Source of the DNA: Rhodospirillales bacterium
Lineage (GTDB): Bacteria > Pseudomonadota > Alphaproteobacteria > Rhodospirillales > Magnetovibrionaceae
Length of the DNA stretch: 44,241 bases
Assembly: GCA_024653965.1 (NCBI GenBank)
Contig: JANLGW010000107.1
Coordinates: forward strand, 1 to 44,241
Reading direction: 5' to 3'
Shown here: one piece after another, positions 1 to 7,790 of the stretch
Layout: each line of letters opens with the position of its first letter
Numbering within the stretch: position 1 is the stretch's first letter
The notes under the pieces: model-generated
What the model was told of the DNA's origin: nothing
The model's input: the letters and a program-made list of their open reading frames with translations, nothing else
Database searches by the model: none
Program-made: the position numbers and the translations under genes

Positions 1-540
1 GTCGAAGTTGTCGCCTGGACCGTATAGATTGGTCGGCATGGCGGAGATAAAATCTTTGCCGTACTGTTTGCGATAAGCCGCGCACAGTTTAATGCCCGCA
101 ATTTTAGCCACCGCGTACCACTCGTTGGTCGGTTCCAGTGGACCACTGAGAAGCGCGTCTTCAGACATAGGTTGGGGTGCAAGTTTAGGGTAGATGCACG
201 ATGAGCCCAGAAATAAGAGCTTTTGCACCCCGCTGAGGTGCGCAGCGTGAATGATATTCGTTTCAATCATGAGGTTTTGATAAATGAAATCTGCAGGCTG
301 CGTGTCGTTCGCGTAGATGCCGCCGACCTTAGCGGCCGCGAGGAATACTGCGTCGGGACGCGTGTCTGCCATCCATGTTTCAACCTCGTGCTGGCGCAAG
401 AGATTGACCTCATCGCGTCCGGCTGTGATGATTTTGCAATCTTCCGCAGCAAGACGCCGTACCAAGGCAGAGCCAACCATGCCGCGGTGTCCCGCAACCC
501 AGATACGCTTGCCTTTTAGGGAATAGAGCTTATCAGTCAT
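1..540 (-). CDS. fcl: GDP-L-fucose synthase, partial (C-terminus beyond left edge)
   Basis: This is the epimerase/reductase that converts GDP-4-keto-6-deoxy-mannose to GDP-L-fucose in the cytoplasm. The frame opens at ATG 538-540 and stays open for 180 codons to the window edge; full family members are about 310-320 residues, so the C-terminal part is missing only because the window ends. Visible family marks are the N-terminal nucleotide-binding stretch [11 protein letters not shown], the serine motif LGSSCIYP and the catalytic YxxxK as YAVAK, followed by [10 protein letters not shown]. The start lies inside the end of gmd (8-bp overlap), so the two are probably translationally coupled. The identification is firm because both the motifs and the neighbour agree. 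Confidence 0.95.
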   Translation of the reverse strand, partial: MTDKLYSLKGKRIWVAGHRGMVGSALVRRLAAEDCKIITAGRDEVNLLRQHEVETWMADTRPDAVFLAAAKVGGIYANDTQPADFIYQNLMIETNIIHAAHLSGVQKLLFLGSSCIYPKLAPQPMSEDALLSGPLEPTNEWYAVAKIAGIKLCAAYRKQYGKDFISAMPTNLYGPGDNFD

Positions 541-1600
541 GACGGCTTTGGCGGCCCACTTCCTGTTTGACGCATTTAAGATCGTATTCGACCATTTCAC
601 GCACCAACTCGGTGAATGGCGTGGTGTATTTCCAGCCCAAAACGTTGCGTGCTTTCGTGGCGTCGCCGAGTAGGTATTCTACCTCTGTTGGGCGGAAATA
701 ACGCGGGTCTATTTCCACCAAAATATCGCCGGTGTCTGCATCGACCCCCTTTTGTTCGACGCCTTCGCCCCGCCACTTAATGGTGCGTCCAATGTGGGAA
801 AATGCGAGTTCAACAAATTCACGTACAGAATGGGTTTCTTCGGTGCACAGCACGAAGTCATCGGGCACATCGTGTTGGACGATCCGCCACATGCCTTCGA
901 CATAATCACGTGCATGGCCCCAGTCACGGCAGGCATCAAGGTTGCCCAGGTAAATGCGATTCTGCAGGCCATGTTTAATGGCAGCCACGGCGCGGGTGAT
1001 TTTTCGAGTTACGAAAGTTTCCCCACGGGTTGGGCCTTCATGGTTGAAGAGAATGCCATTGGTGGCGTGTATATCGTAGGCTTCGCGGTAATTGCGTACG
1101 ATCCAGTAAGCATAGAGTTTGGCCGCCGCATACGGACTGCGAGGCTCAAAAGGCGTTGTTTCGCTTTGCGGCGAGGGCGCATTGCCAAAAAGCTCGGACG
1201 TTGAGGCCTGATAAAAACGCGTGGTTTTTTCAAGACCCAGAATGCGGATCGCTTCCAACATGCGCAGTGTGCCCAAAGCATCCGCGTTGGCGGTATATTC
1301 AGGCGTGTCAAAACTCACCTGAACATGGCTTTGTGCCGCCAGATTGTAGACTTCATCGGGCTGTGTTTCCTGAATGAGGCGGATCAGGTTGGTGGCGTCG
1401 GTCATATCACCGTAATGCATGAAAAAGCGGACATTTTTTTCATGAGGATCATGGTACAGGTGATCGACCCGCCCAGTATTAAATGAAGACGAGCGGCGCT
1501 TGATGCCATGGACCGTATAACCCTTCGACAAAAGAAGTTCCGCGAGAAGAGCGCCATCTTGGCCGGTGATGCCGGTGATGAGAGCAGTTTTACCTGACAT
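533..1600 (-). CDS. gmd: GDP-mannose 4,6-dehydratase
   Basis: This enzyme removes water from GDP-D-mannose to give GDP-4-keto-6-deoxy-mannose, the first committed step to GDP-L-fucose. The 355-residue protein has the usual family length. It starts with the Rossmann motif [14 protein letters not shown] and continues with the Gmd-typical [16 protein letters not shown]. The catalytic YxxxK is YAAAK within [12 protein letters not shown], and the [16 protein letters not shown] segment is characteristic of Gmd rather than of other short-chain dehydrogenases. It is followed with an 8-bp overlap by fcl. Upstream is a 30-bp gap with only a weak ribosome site (CGGAAA), so it is probably co-transcribed with the glycosyltransferase before it. 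Confidence 0.97.
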   Translation of the reverse strand: MSGKTALITGITGQDGALLAELLLSKGYTVHGIKRRSSSFNTGRVDHLYHDPHEKNVRFFMHYGDMTDATNLIRLIQETQPDEVYNLAAQSHVQVSFDTPEYTANADALGTLRMLEAIRILGLEKTTRFYQASTSELFGNAPSPQSETTPFEPRSPYAAAKLYAYWIVRNYREAYDIHATNGILFNHEGPTRGETFVTRKITRAVAAIKHGLQNRIYLGNLDACRDWGHARDYVEGMWRIVQHDVPDDFVLCTEETHSVREFVELAFSHIGRTIKWRGEGVEQKGVDADTGDILVEIDPRYFRPTEVEYLLGDATKARNVLGWKYTTPFTELVREMVEYDLKCVKQEVGRQSRHD

Positions 1601-1630
1601 TGATTATTTCCGTTGAGTTGCTGAAATGAA

Positions 1631-2518
1631 TTAGGTCGGCGCTCCGGATTCCTGCCCAACGCGGGCGGAATGGGAAAAAGGAAGAAGGTTCTGGAAAATT
1701 TTCACAAACAGTGCGTTTGGTATAAACATATGAAGAAATAACCAACCGAAATAAAGGGGCAATGGGTATGTGGAAGGTTTGCTGCGCCACATCCACCATG
1801 TTTTGACAAGGCGAACCAGGGAATAAGCATTGGGGTTCTTTTTTTGAATGGTGCGCCATAACTGCCCATGTTTATGCCGTGAGATACTTTTCAGCATGCC
1901 ACGTTGGCTGACGCGGTAATGAAACAGGGGGGTATCCATTGGCACGCCGAAGTAGCCGTGACGCCCCAGACGAATATTGAATTCCCAGTCCTCGTAACCC
2001 TGGCGCATGCTTTCGTCATAGCCGCCTAAAGTTTGCCAAGCCGATTTGGGCATTAACAGACAATAGGGCAACTGGTTCAGAAACAACTGTTCGAAAAAAT
2101 TGTAGTTCTTGCGCAACACTCCATGCACGTCGCCAAAGACATTGAGGTGGCTAAACACCACCGTTTGCGCGGGTTGATTTTTTATAACGTCATATGCGCA
2201 TTGCAGATAATTGGGTTCTAGCCAGTCGTCGCAGTCGAGGGGCAGTACATAATGGCCGCGTGCATGGCGGAATGCCGTATTGCGTGCCGCCGGCAGCCCC
2301 ATATTGATCTGACGGACTATCCGCACATCGTCTGACAAAGCGTCGAGATAGGTGATTGTATCAGGATCACTTGACCCATCATCCACAAGGACAATTTCAA
2401 AATCGGTAAAGGTTTGTGCGCGCAAACTGTCCAGCGTCTCTTGTAGGTAGAGATGGCTGTTGTAGCAAGGCAAAATGACCGAAATTTTCGGTGCGGTGCT
2501 ATCGTGTGGTTTGAGCAT
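1631..2518 (-). CDS. Family 2 glycosyltransferase
   Basis: This is a 295-residue cytoplasmic GT-A enzyme that transfers a sugar from a nucleotide donor. The N-terminus shows ISVILPCYNSHLYLQETLDS, then VLVDDGSSD for nucleotide binding, and LDCDDW as the DxD-type metal site near residue 100. The acceptor-side motif GYEDWEF follows. The C-terminal 60 residues are aromatic and hydrophobic (about residues 235-285) and may lie on the membrane. It is the first gene of the leftmost minus-strand group and is divergent from the plus-strand island. No clear Shine-Dalgarno sequence precedes the ATG. Donor and acceptor cannot be read from the sequence; fucose is possible only because gmd/fcl follow. Confidence 0.9.
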   Translation of the reverse strand: MLKPHDSTAPKISVILPCYNSHLYLQETLDSLRAQTFTDFEIVLVDDGSSDPDTITYLDALSDDVRIVRQINMGLPAARNTAFRHARGHYVLPLDCDDWLEPNYLQCAYDVIKNQPAQTVVFSHLNVFGDVHGVLRKNYNFFEQLFLNQLPYCLLMPKSAWQTLGGYDESMRQGYEDWEFNIRLGRHGYFGVPMDTPLFHYRVSQRGMLKSISRHKHGQLWRTIQKKNPNAYSLVRLVKTWWMWRSKPSTYPLPLYFGWLFLHMFIPNALFVKIFQNLLPFSHSARVGQESGAPT

Positions 2519-2671
2519 AAGTAATTCGGCGCATTCTGATAAGTGAAAAGGTGTCGGATTATAAACATTCTCGGGGGGGTGTGGGAAAAAAATTAGCCAT
2601 AATATCAGGTTTTTGGCTGAGATGGTTTGCCCTAAAATACAAAACCAACACCTCTAAGAGAGTGGTTCCAC
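2519..2671. promoter_or_regulatory. Divergent intergenic region with candidate minus-strand promoter
   Basis: This 153-bp region separates the divergent genes starting at 2518 (minus) and 2672 (plus), so promoters in both directions are expected. On the minus strand a perfect TATAAT lies at 2563-2558, with a poor -35 match (TTCCCA, 2587-2582) 18 bp upstream. A run of seven G (2573-2579 on plus) falls inside that spacer. No convincing -35/-10 pair was found for the plus direction: TTGGCT (2613-2618) and TAAAAT (2633-2638) are only 14 bp apart. AAGAGAG at 2656-2662 is a plausible ribosome site for the TTG start at 2672. Confidence 0.4.
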
Positions 2672-3805
2672 TTGCGATCAAGATATGTAATGAATGAGGC
2701 AATGTTACGGGATTCTATACTCAAAAAAATCCTCCGCTGGGGCTGGTCCGTTGCCCTGGCCTTTCACGCTGTCTTGAACGTGCTTTTTCCCTTCTGCGCC
2801 AGTCATATTCGCGTGTTTTATGGGGGGGCACGGCCTGGCGATGTCGGCGGACCGCTGGTCAAGGTTAAGCGCCTTCGCACATTGTTTCCAGAGCAACTTT
2901 GGGGATTTAACGTCGTCTACGTGTTGTCGAATACCCCATATCTACCGGACATGGCCATAGCGCTGTTGAAGGCGCGTGGCATCCCCATCGTACACAACCA
3001 AAATGGTGTATTTTATCCGGGGTGGTATGCGGGGGACTGGGAAGCGCAAAACCAACGCATGGCGCGCACCTTCCACAAAGCCGATTACGTCTTCTTTCAA
3101 AGCGAATTTTGTAAGCATTCCGCAGAGCGTTACTTGGGTGCGCGCGAGGGCGCTGGGGAAATTCTTTATAACGCCGTAGATACCGAGTTTTATCGTCCGT
3201 CTGAGACACAGGCACCGCGCGCGGGGCGGGCATATCGATTTTTGCTTACCGGCAAGATTGACAACCACTTATTCTACCGTATTGCAAGTTCACTGCAGGG
3301 GTTAGCGGAGGCCGTGAGGCTGGGGCTGGATGCTGTGCTGGTCATCGCCGGCAGGGTGGCGCCGGACGCACAAGCCAGAACCAAGGCCCTGGCCGATGAG
3401 CTTGGCATTGCGGACCGAGTGCGTTTGACGGGGCCCTACACCCAAGAACAAGCGCCCACTATTTATCAAGGTGCAGATGCCTACGTGATGACTAAGCACA
3501 ATGACCCTTGTCCCAATACCGTGCTTGAAGCCCTGTCCACGGGGTTGCCGGTATTGTATTCGGATACGGGCGGAGTTGGCGAATTGGTTGGCGATGCGGG
3601 GATCGGCCTCATCTGCGCTCAGGGTTGGGACGAACCGCAGGTGCCGGATGCTAAGGCCATCGCTCAGGGCATGCTGGACATTGTGGCTGGGCACGATATG
3701 TTCAGCCACACGGCACGGGTGCGTGCGGTTGAACGGTTCGACCTGCGCCATTGGGAACAGCGCCACGGAGAGGTGTTCACCCGCTTGATCGAAGAAAGAA
3801 ACTGA
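2672..3805 (+). CDS. Family 4 (group 1) glycosyltransferase
   Basis: This is a 377-residue retaining GT-B glycosyltransferase. The C-terminal Rossmann half carries the family signature: LYNAVD (about 165-170), an LLTGKI strand, and the donor-site stretch NDPCPNTVLEALSTGLPV with the EX7E-type glutamate near residue 286. The N-terminus has a hydrophobic stretch (about 22-45) that could touch the membrane. The TTG start at 2672 is supported by AAGAGAG nine bases upstream; ATG codons at 2690 and 2702 are alternatives with worse spacing. It heads the three-gene plus-strand island and is followed after 6 bp by a methyltransferase. Sugar specificity is unknown. Confidence 0.88.
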   Translation: MRSRYVMNEAMLRDSILKKILRWGWSVALAFHAVLNVLFPFCASHIRVFYGGARPGDVGGPLVKVKRLRTLFPEQLWGFNVVYVLSNTPYLPDMAIALLKARGIPIVHNQNGVFYPGWYAGDWEAQNQRMARTFHKADYVFFQSEFCKHSAERYLGAREGAGEILYNAVDTEFYRPSETQAPRAGRAYRFLLTGKIDNHLFYRIASSLQGLAEAVRLGLDAVLVIAGRVAPDAQARTKALADELGIADRVRLTGPYTQEQAPTIYQGADAYVMTKHNDPCPNTVLEALSTGLPVLYSDTGGVGELVGDAGIGLICAQGWDEPQVPDAKAIAQGMLDIVAGHDMFSHTARVRAVERFDLRHWEQRHGEVFTRLIEERN

Positions 3806-3811
3806 AGTCGC

Positions 3812-4612
3812 ATGAGAACCCTTTTGCTCGCCAGTATCCGCATTTTGTCATGGCCGTTTTATCTAATTCCTGCGCGGGTGCGCTTGGGGCTGATCAAGGG
3901 GCTGATGGTTTTGGATTCCCGCATCGGGCAGCCAAAGGACGCTTTGCAGCGCCAGTTTCAAGTGCTCGATATGGCCGACAAGGTTATTTCCGAACGCGCC
4001 ATGGCCTATGGCGATGGCGTCCATCCTAAGCATCGCTTGACGCGGTATCATGACTTTTTTGTCGATAATATATCGCCCAAAAGCAGGGTTTTGGATGTGG
4101 GCTGCGGTTATGGGGCTTTGGCACGCTCCATTGCCACACGGGTCGAGGGCACCCACGTCACCGGCATTGATAGCGACGTGCCGCGTCTGACCCAGGCTCG
4201 TAAAGCGGACAACCCCGATAACTTGGAATTTGTCTTGGGCGATGCGTTGCACGACCTGCCGTCCGCCCGTTGGGACGTGATGGTGCTGTCCAATGTGTGG
4301 GAACACATCGAACATCGGGTTGAATTTATGCGAGGATTGTTGAACAAGGTTCAGCCGGAAAAAGTCTTGATCCGGGTGCCGGTGTTTGAGCGCTCCTGGC
4401 ACCTGCCTATGCGCAAAGAGCTGGGCATCGGTTATTTTTCGGACTCTACCCACTTCATCGAACACACCTTGGCTGAATTTGCCGACGAAACCGCCCGTGC
4501 GGGGCTCATGGTGAAAAGCCAAGACATACGTTGGGGGGAGATTTGGGCTGTTTGTGTGCCCCTGAATATTCCGGGGAATGTTCCTGGGGATGTTCCCAGC
4601 GCTGACGCTTAA
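3812..4612 (+). CDS. Class I SAM-dependent methyltransferase
   Basis: This 266-residue protein has a Rossmann methyltransferase core preceded by about 90 residues. Motif I is RVLDVGCGYGALA, the acidic end of strand 2 is GIDSDVPR, and motif IV is VMVLSNVWEHIEH. It presumably methylates a glycan or a nucleotide-sugar intermediate; the substrate is not evident. It starts 6 bp after the glycosyltransferase stop and is 12 bp from the next methyltransferase, so the three genes form an operon. The last 15 or so residues are an odd repetitive tail (LNIP-GNVP-GDVP), which looks like a small tandem expansion added after the natural end of the domain. Confidence 0.85.
   Translation: MRTLLLASIRILSWPFYLIPARVRLGLIKGLMVLDSRIGQPKDALQRQFQVLDMADKVISERAMAYGDGVHPKHRLTRYHDFFVDNISPKSRVLDVGCGYGALARSIATRVEGTHVTGIDSDVPRLTQARKADNPDNLEFVLGDALHDLPSARWDVMVLSNVWEHIEHRVEFMRGLLNKVQPEKVLIRVPVFERSWHLPMRKELGIGYFSDSTHFIEHTLAEFADETARAGLMVKSQDIRWGEIWAVCVPLNIPGNVPGDVPSADA
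4562..4597 (+). repeat. Three imperfect 12-bp tandem repeats in a C-terminal tail
   Basis: Three consecutive 12-bp units (4562-4573, 4574-4585, 4586-4597) encode LNIP, GNVP and GDVP at the very end of the methyltransferase. The two later units differ by few bases and each is nearly self-complementary (for example GGAATGTTCC). Copy number can change by slippage without breaking the frame, which would only lengthen or shorten the tail. Confidence 0.6.
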
Positions 4613-4624
4613 AGGGATTGGATC

Positions 4625-5290
4625 ATGAGACAGGGCGAGCGCACGGTACTGGACCATCCGGCGACATCCATTACGGATGCTCATGTCTTGATTGTCGAGA
4701 TGGCCAAAGGGCTGCGCGTTTTGAATGTCGGCGCAGCCGGAAACGCCGCCTATTACCGGGACAACGGCATGGATGGGTGGCTCCATGCGCGTCTGGTTCA
4801 ATCGGCTGAAACGCTGGCGGGGCTAGATCTGGATGGCGATGAGGCTCAAGCCGCGTCTGGGCAGGGTTTCAATATCCAGGTCGGCAATTGTGAACATGCT
4901 GATCTTGGCGAGACGTTCGACCTGATCGTTTTAGCTGATGTGTTGGAGCATGTGGACAATCCAGCCTTGGCCATGGCGAACATGATATGTCACTTAAGCC
5001 CCGGCGGAAAAATCGTACTGACCACGCCCAATGCGACCTTTTTTGGCAACGTTGTTAATGCACTGATGCGTCGGGGGCCGAACGTGTACTGGGACCATGT
5101 GAACCTGTACACACCGGAAAACATTCAGGCGCTATGTGACCGCCATGGCTGGACGCTGTTGCAGACCCGCATGTACTCATTGACGGATCGGCGAGACGTG
5201 TCTGTGCGTGTGAAAAGTGCCGTGATTGCTTTGGTGGGAAAGCTTTTTCCCCGCCTACACAGTGCGTTTATGTGTGTGATCACGCCCTAG
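4625..5290 (+). CDS. Class I SAM-dependent methyltransferase
   Basis: This is a 221-residue methyltransferase of the Methyltransf_11/23 type. Motif I is degenerate (VLNVGAAGNAAYY), the acidic residue after strand 2 is in GLDLDGD, and FDLIVLADVLEHVDNP is the family-typical motif IV. The stretch LSPGGKIVLTTPNA is also diagnostic. ATG 4625 is supported by AAAGGGA just upstream, overlapping the preceding stop codon region. It is the last gene of the plus-strand island and ends in a TAG that overlaps the stop of the opposite-strand gene. The substrate is unknown; association with glycosyltransferases suggests sugar O- or N-methylation. Confidence 0.85.
   Translation: MRQGERTVLDHPATSITDAHVLIVEMAKGLRVLNVGAAGNAAYYRDNGMDGWLHARLVQSAETLAGLDLDGDEAQAASGQGFNIQVGNCEHADLGETFDLIVLADVLEHVDNPALAMANMICHLSPGGKIVLTTPNATFFGNVVNALMRRGPNVYWDHVNLYTPENIQALCDRHGWTLLQTRMYSLTDRRDVSVRVKSAVIALVGKLFPRLHSAFMCVITP
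5287..5290. other. CTAG shared by two convergent stop codons
   Basis: The palindrome CTAG supplies TAG (5288-5290) to the plus-strand methyltransferase and TAG (5289-5287) to the minus-strand glycosyltransferase. The two convergent operons therefore overlap by four bases and no intergenic terminator can exist between them. Confidence 0.97.
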
Positions 5291-6441
5291 AAATCGTATC
5301 TTTGACTGTACACCCGGCGATAGAGGTCTTCGTAACGGCGCACCATAGTCGTTAGGGGAAAATGGTGTTTGATGCGCAGCCGGGCGGCTTGTCCTTTGGC
5401 TTTGCGGGTGTCACAGGAGTCCTGGGATAGGCTCACCACGGCATCTGCGAGGGCATGGGCATTGCGTGCCGGGACAATCAGGCCGGTATCATCAATAAGA
5501 TAGGCGCTGTCGCCGACATCGGTTGCCACGCACGGGACTTCTGCGGACATGGCTTCGCCGATGACGTTGGGCGCGCCTTCGCCGTATGCGGAACTCAGGA
5601 CCAGGATGTCTATGGCAGAGTAAAAAGGGTTGATATCCTTTAAGGTGCCCAAAATGTGGACACGTTCTGACAGTCCTTGCTCCTTGATTATGGAAGATAA
5701 TTCCTGATTTTCAGAGGTGATGGAATCACCGCACAAAACGAAGTGGGCATTGGGGACTTTTTGCGCAACGCGTGCGGCAGCCTGAAGGAACATACGGTGA
5801 TCTTTTTGGGGATCATAACGGGATGGATTGCCGATCAGTATGGTGTCTTCAGTGATGCCCAACTTGGCTCTGAATGCCGCGCGTTGTTCGGGACTGTGGC
5901 TGTATACGTTCGTGTCGAAGCCGTTATTGAGGACCACCATGTTGGCTGCATCGTAACCCAGTTCAGTGTGGACACGGCACGCGGAGTGAGATCCGCAAAC
6001 GATGGCGCTGGGCAGCGAGGACGACAAGCGTGCGCAAGCCATGGCCGTGCGGATGGTGCTTTTTTTACTGTGCGTTTCGTCGAGCGTGCTTTGGCGCAAG
6101 TTCCATAACACCGGGGCGCTTGTGGTCAGGCGTGCGGCGATGCCGCCGATTAAATCCGCGTGGTACATCCAGGTTTGTACGAGGTCTGGTTTTTGCGAGC
6201 GTAGCTCTGCGCCCAGATGCGCAACGGGCATGACATTAACGTTGCCTTTAAGAAAATTCATAGCCGATACAATTGTGCCAGTAGCAATCATCGACTCGCT
6301 GAGTGCACCCATATCCGTGAGCGATATCACATTGTTTTCAAACCCATTCGTATCCATCTCGCGCAACAGGCGCAAGAGCACCTTTTCGGCGCCGCCGATG
6401 GATAGACCTGTGATGACGTGTGTGATGCGGATGGGCTTCAC
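5287..6441 (-). CDS. Family 4 glycosyltransferase
   Basis: This 384-residue GT-B enzyme has the classic N-terminal ITGLSIGGAEKVLLRLL loop of GT4 enzymes and the C-terminal donor site SSAYGEGAPNVIGEAMSAEV, where the EX7E-type glutamates sit. LNNGFDTNVY and IGNPSRYDPQKDH are further GT4 marks. The start is GTG at 6441, sharing GTGA with the stop of the upstream flippase gene, so translation is coupled. It is the last gene of the long minus-strand operon. Donor sugar and acceptor are not evident. Confidence 0.9.
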   Translation of the reverse strand: MKPIRITHVITGLSIGGAEKVLLRLLREMDTNGFENNVISLTDMGALSESMIATGTIVSAMNFLKGNVNVMPVAHLGAELRSQKPDLVQTWMYHADLIGGIAARLTTSAPVLWNLRQSTLDETHSKKSTIRTAMACARLSSSLPSAIVCGSHSACRVHTELGYDAANMVVLNNGFDTNVYSHSPEQRAAFRAKLGITEDTILIGNPSRYDPQKDHRMFLQAAARVAQKVPNAHFVLCGDSITSENQELSSIIKEQGLSERVHILGTLKDINPFYSAIDILVLSSAYGEGAPNVIGEAMSAEVPCVATDVGDSAYLIDDTGLIVPARNAHALADAVVSLSQDSCDTRKAKGQAARLRIKHHFPLTTMVRRYEDLYRRVYSQRYDF

Positions 6442-7790
6442 GCGGTCTCGCTTTCGGGGGTGCTCATGCTCTGACGGTATAAACGTTGGTAAAGATATGC
6501 CACGCCTAACAGATGCACGACGTTAACTGCTATCAAGGGTGCATATAACCCCAGTGCAGGAAAGAGCGCAAACAACAATATGACTTTGCCGACAGTTTCT
6601 ACGGCCGTTACGAATACCAGGGGAGATAAACGTACGGTCGAAAAGGCATAAATGGCAGGTAGGCGGGCGATCACCATCCAAAACATTGCTCCGCCGGCAA
6701 GGGGGTAGGCCCATGGTAGATTCGGAGTATGCTCCCAACCAACCCAAAGTGCGACCACACTCTGGCCGAACATGCCAAACCCTATGGCAGCAGCTGTAGC
6801 GAGAATGAGCATCCCCTTTTGAGCGCTGGCGTAGATGGTGCGCATACGTTCGTGTTCCCCACGAGCATCCATTTGAATCAGATAAGGAACCAGAGATTCC
6901 GGCAGTCGCCACAAGGCTTGCATGGTGACGTCGGCAATTTTCCAAACCAAGATGAAATCGGCCACCAGCAGTGGACCGCCCAGAACGCCAAGGATCAGCG
7001 TATCTGCCTGCAACAGCGTCAGCAATAAGGCCCCGTACACGGCGTAGCCCATTCCCATGGGGCCGATCAGGCGGCTTAAAATGGTGCGCCCGTGTGCTCC
7101 GGGCCAGCGGAGGTGTAAGCCTTGGCGTTGCATCAGAAGAAATGAGACAATTCGGGCGACCAGCACACCGCACAATAGGGCCGCAATGACGCCCATCAGC
7201 CCGCCCTCGCCGGATAAAATGGGCATAACGGCGAGCGCGAAGACCACCAGACTGATGACGCTCAGCAGGTTAGCCCAGGCTTGTTTGCCGATGGAAATGA
7301 GAACCAACCGATCCACATTCAAATCGTAAAGGGCTATGACGTATACGACACCCAATGCCACCATGCTCACGGTTTGCGCCCCAAGGGCCGGGGTGTCTGG
7401 GAACAATTGGCCCCTAAAAGCCCACACGACGGCAAAAGCCAGACTTGAAGTCAATGTAGCGTATACAAAAAAGATGATTTTGCTCAGGCCGTAGGTGCGT
7501 TCAAGCGCCTCATGATTATTATGAGCCGCGAGTTCGCCCATGATCCGTTGCGCGCCAGACGACATCCATCCGATCCCTAAGCCAAGATAGTTGACCGCCG
7601 CCAGCATGATCATCAGCACCCCGAATTCGGCTTTTCCGAGGTGGTGCAGATACAGCGGCACTAGCAATATCTGGACGATGATGTTGAGGCCGATATGGGC
7701 GTAGCTGCTGGCGACGCTCCAGCCATAATCAGGGTTGTTGGCAATGCGGCGTTTGATGTCGTGAAAGGCTTCGGTTACGCGGGCAGGCAT
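6438..7790 (-). CDS. Polysaccharide flippase, Wzx-like (MOP/PST family)
   Basis: This integral membrane protein is likely to flip undecaprenyl-diphosphate-linked repeat units across the inner membrane. It has about 12 hydrophobic segments spread over its length with an N-terminal SYAHIGLNIIVQILLVPLYL helix and LGKAEFGVLMIMLA, both typical of Wzx/RfbX-like proteins. The preferred start is ATG 7790, which forms TAATG with the stop of the upstream amidotransferase and gives 450 residues; an in-frame GTG at 7799 would add three residues. It overlaps the downstream GT4 by four bases. With the polymerase-like gene at 10610-13090 it argues for Wzx/Wzy-type assembly. Confidence 0.88.
   Translation of the reverse strand: MPARVTEAFHDIKRRIANNPDYGWSVASSYAHIGLNIIVQILLVPLYLHHLGKAEFGVLMIMLAAVNYLGLGIGWMSSGAQRIMGELAAHNNHEALERTYGLSKIIFFVYATLTSSLAFAVVWAFRGQLFPDTPALGAQTVSMVALGVVYVIALYDLNVDRLVLISIGKQAWANLLSVISLVVFALAVMPILSGEGGLMGVIAALLCGVLVARIVSFLLMQRQGLHLRWPGAHGRTILSRLIGPMGMGYAVYGALLLTLLQADTLILGVLGGPLLVADFILVWKIADVTMQALWRLPESLVPYLIQMDARGEHERMRTIYASAQKGMLILATAAAIGFGMFGQSVVALWVGWEHTPNLPWAYPLAGGAMFWMVIARLPAIYAFSTVRLSPLVFVTAVETVGKVILLFALFPALGLYAPLIAVNVVHLLGVAYLYQRLYRQSMSTPESETA

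Noticed and set aside
752-1204. 150-codon plus-strand frame inside gmd
   Set aside because: Antisense to gmd, whose identity is certain; no ribosome site and no known family.
2613-2638. TTGGCT and TAAAAT as a plus-strand promoter
   Set aside because: The 14-bp spacer is too short for a typical sigma-70 promoter and the match is partial.
3863-4801. 312-codon minus-strand frame opposite the two plus-strand methyltransferases
   Set aside because: It is fully antisense to genes with clear motifs, shows no recognisable domain, and overlaps two separate plus-strand genes; it is a high-GC shadow frame.
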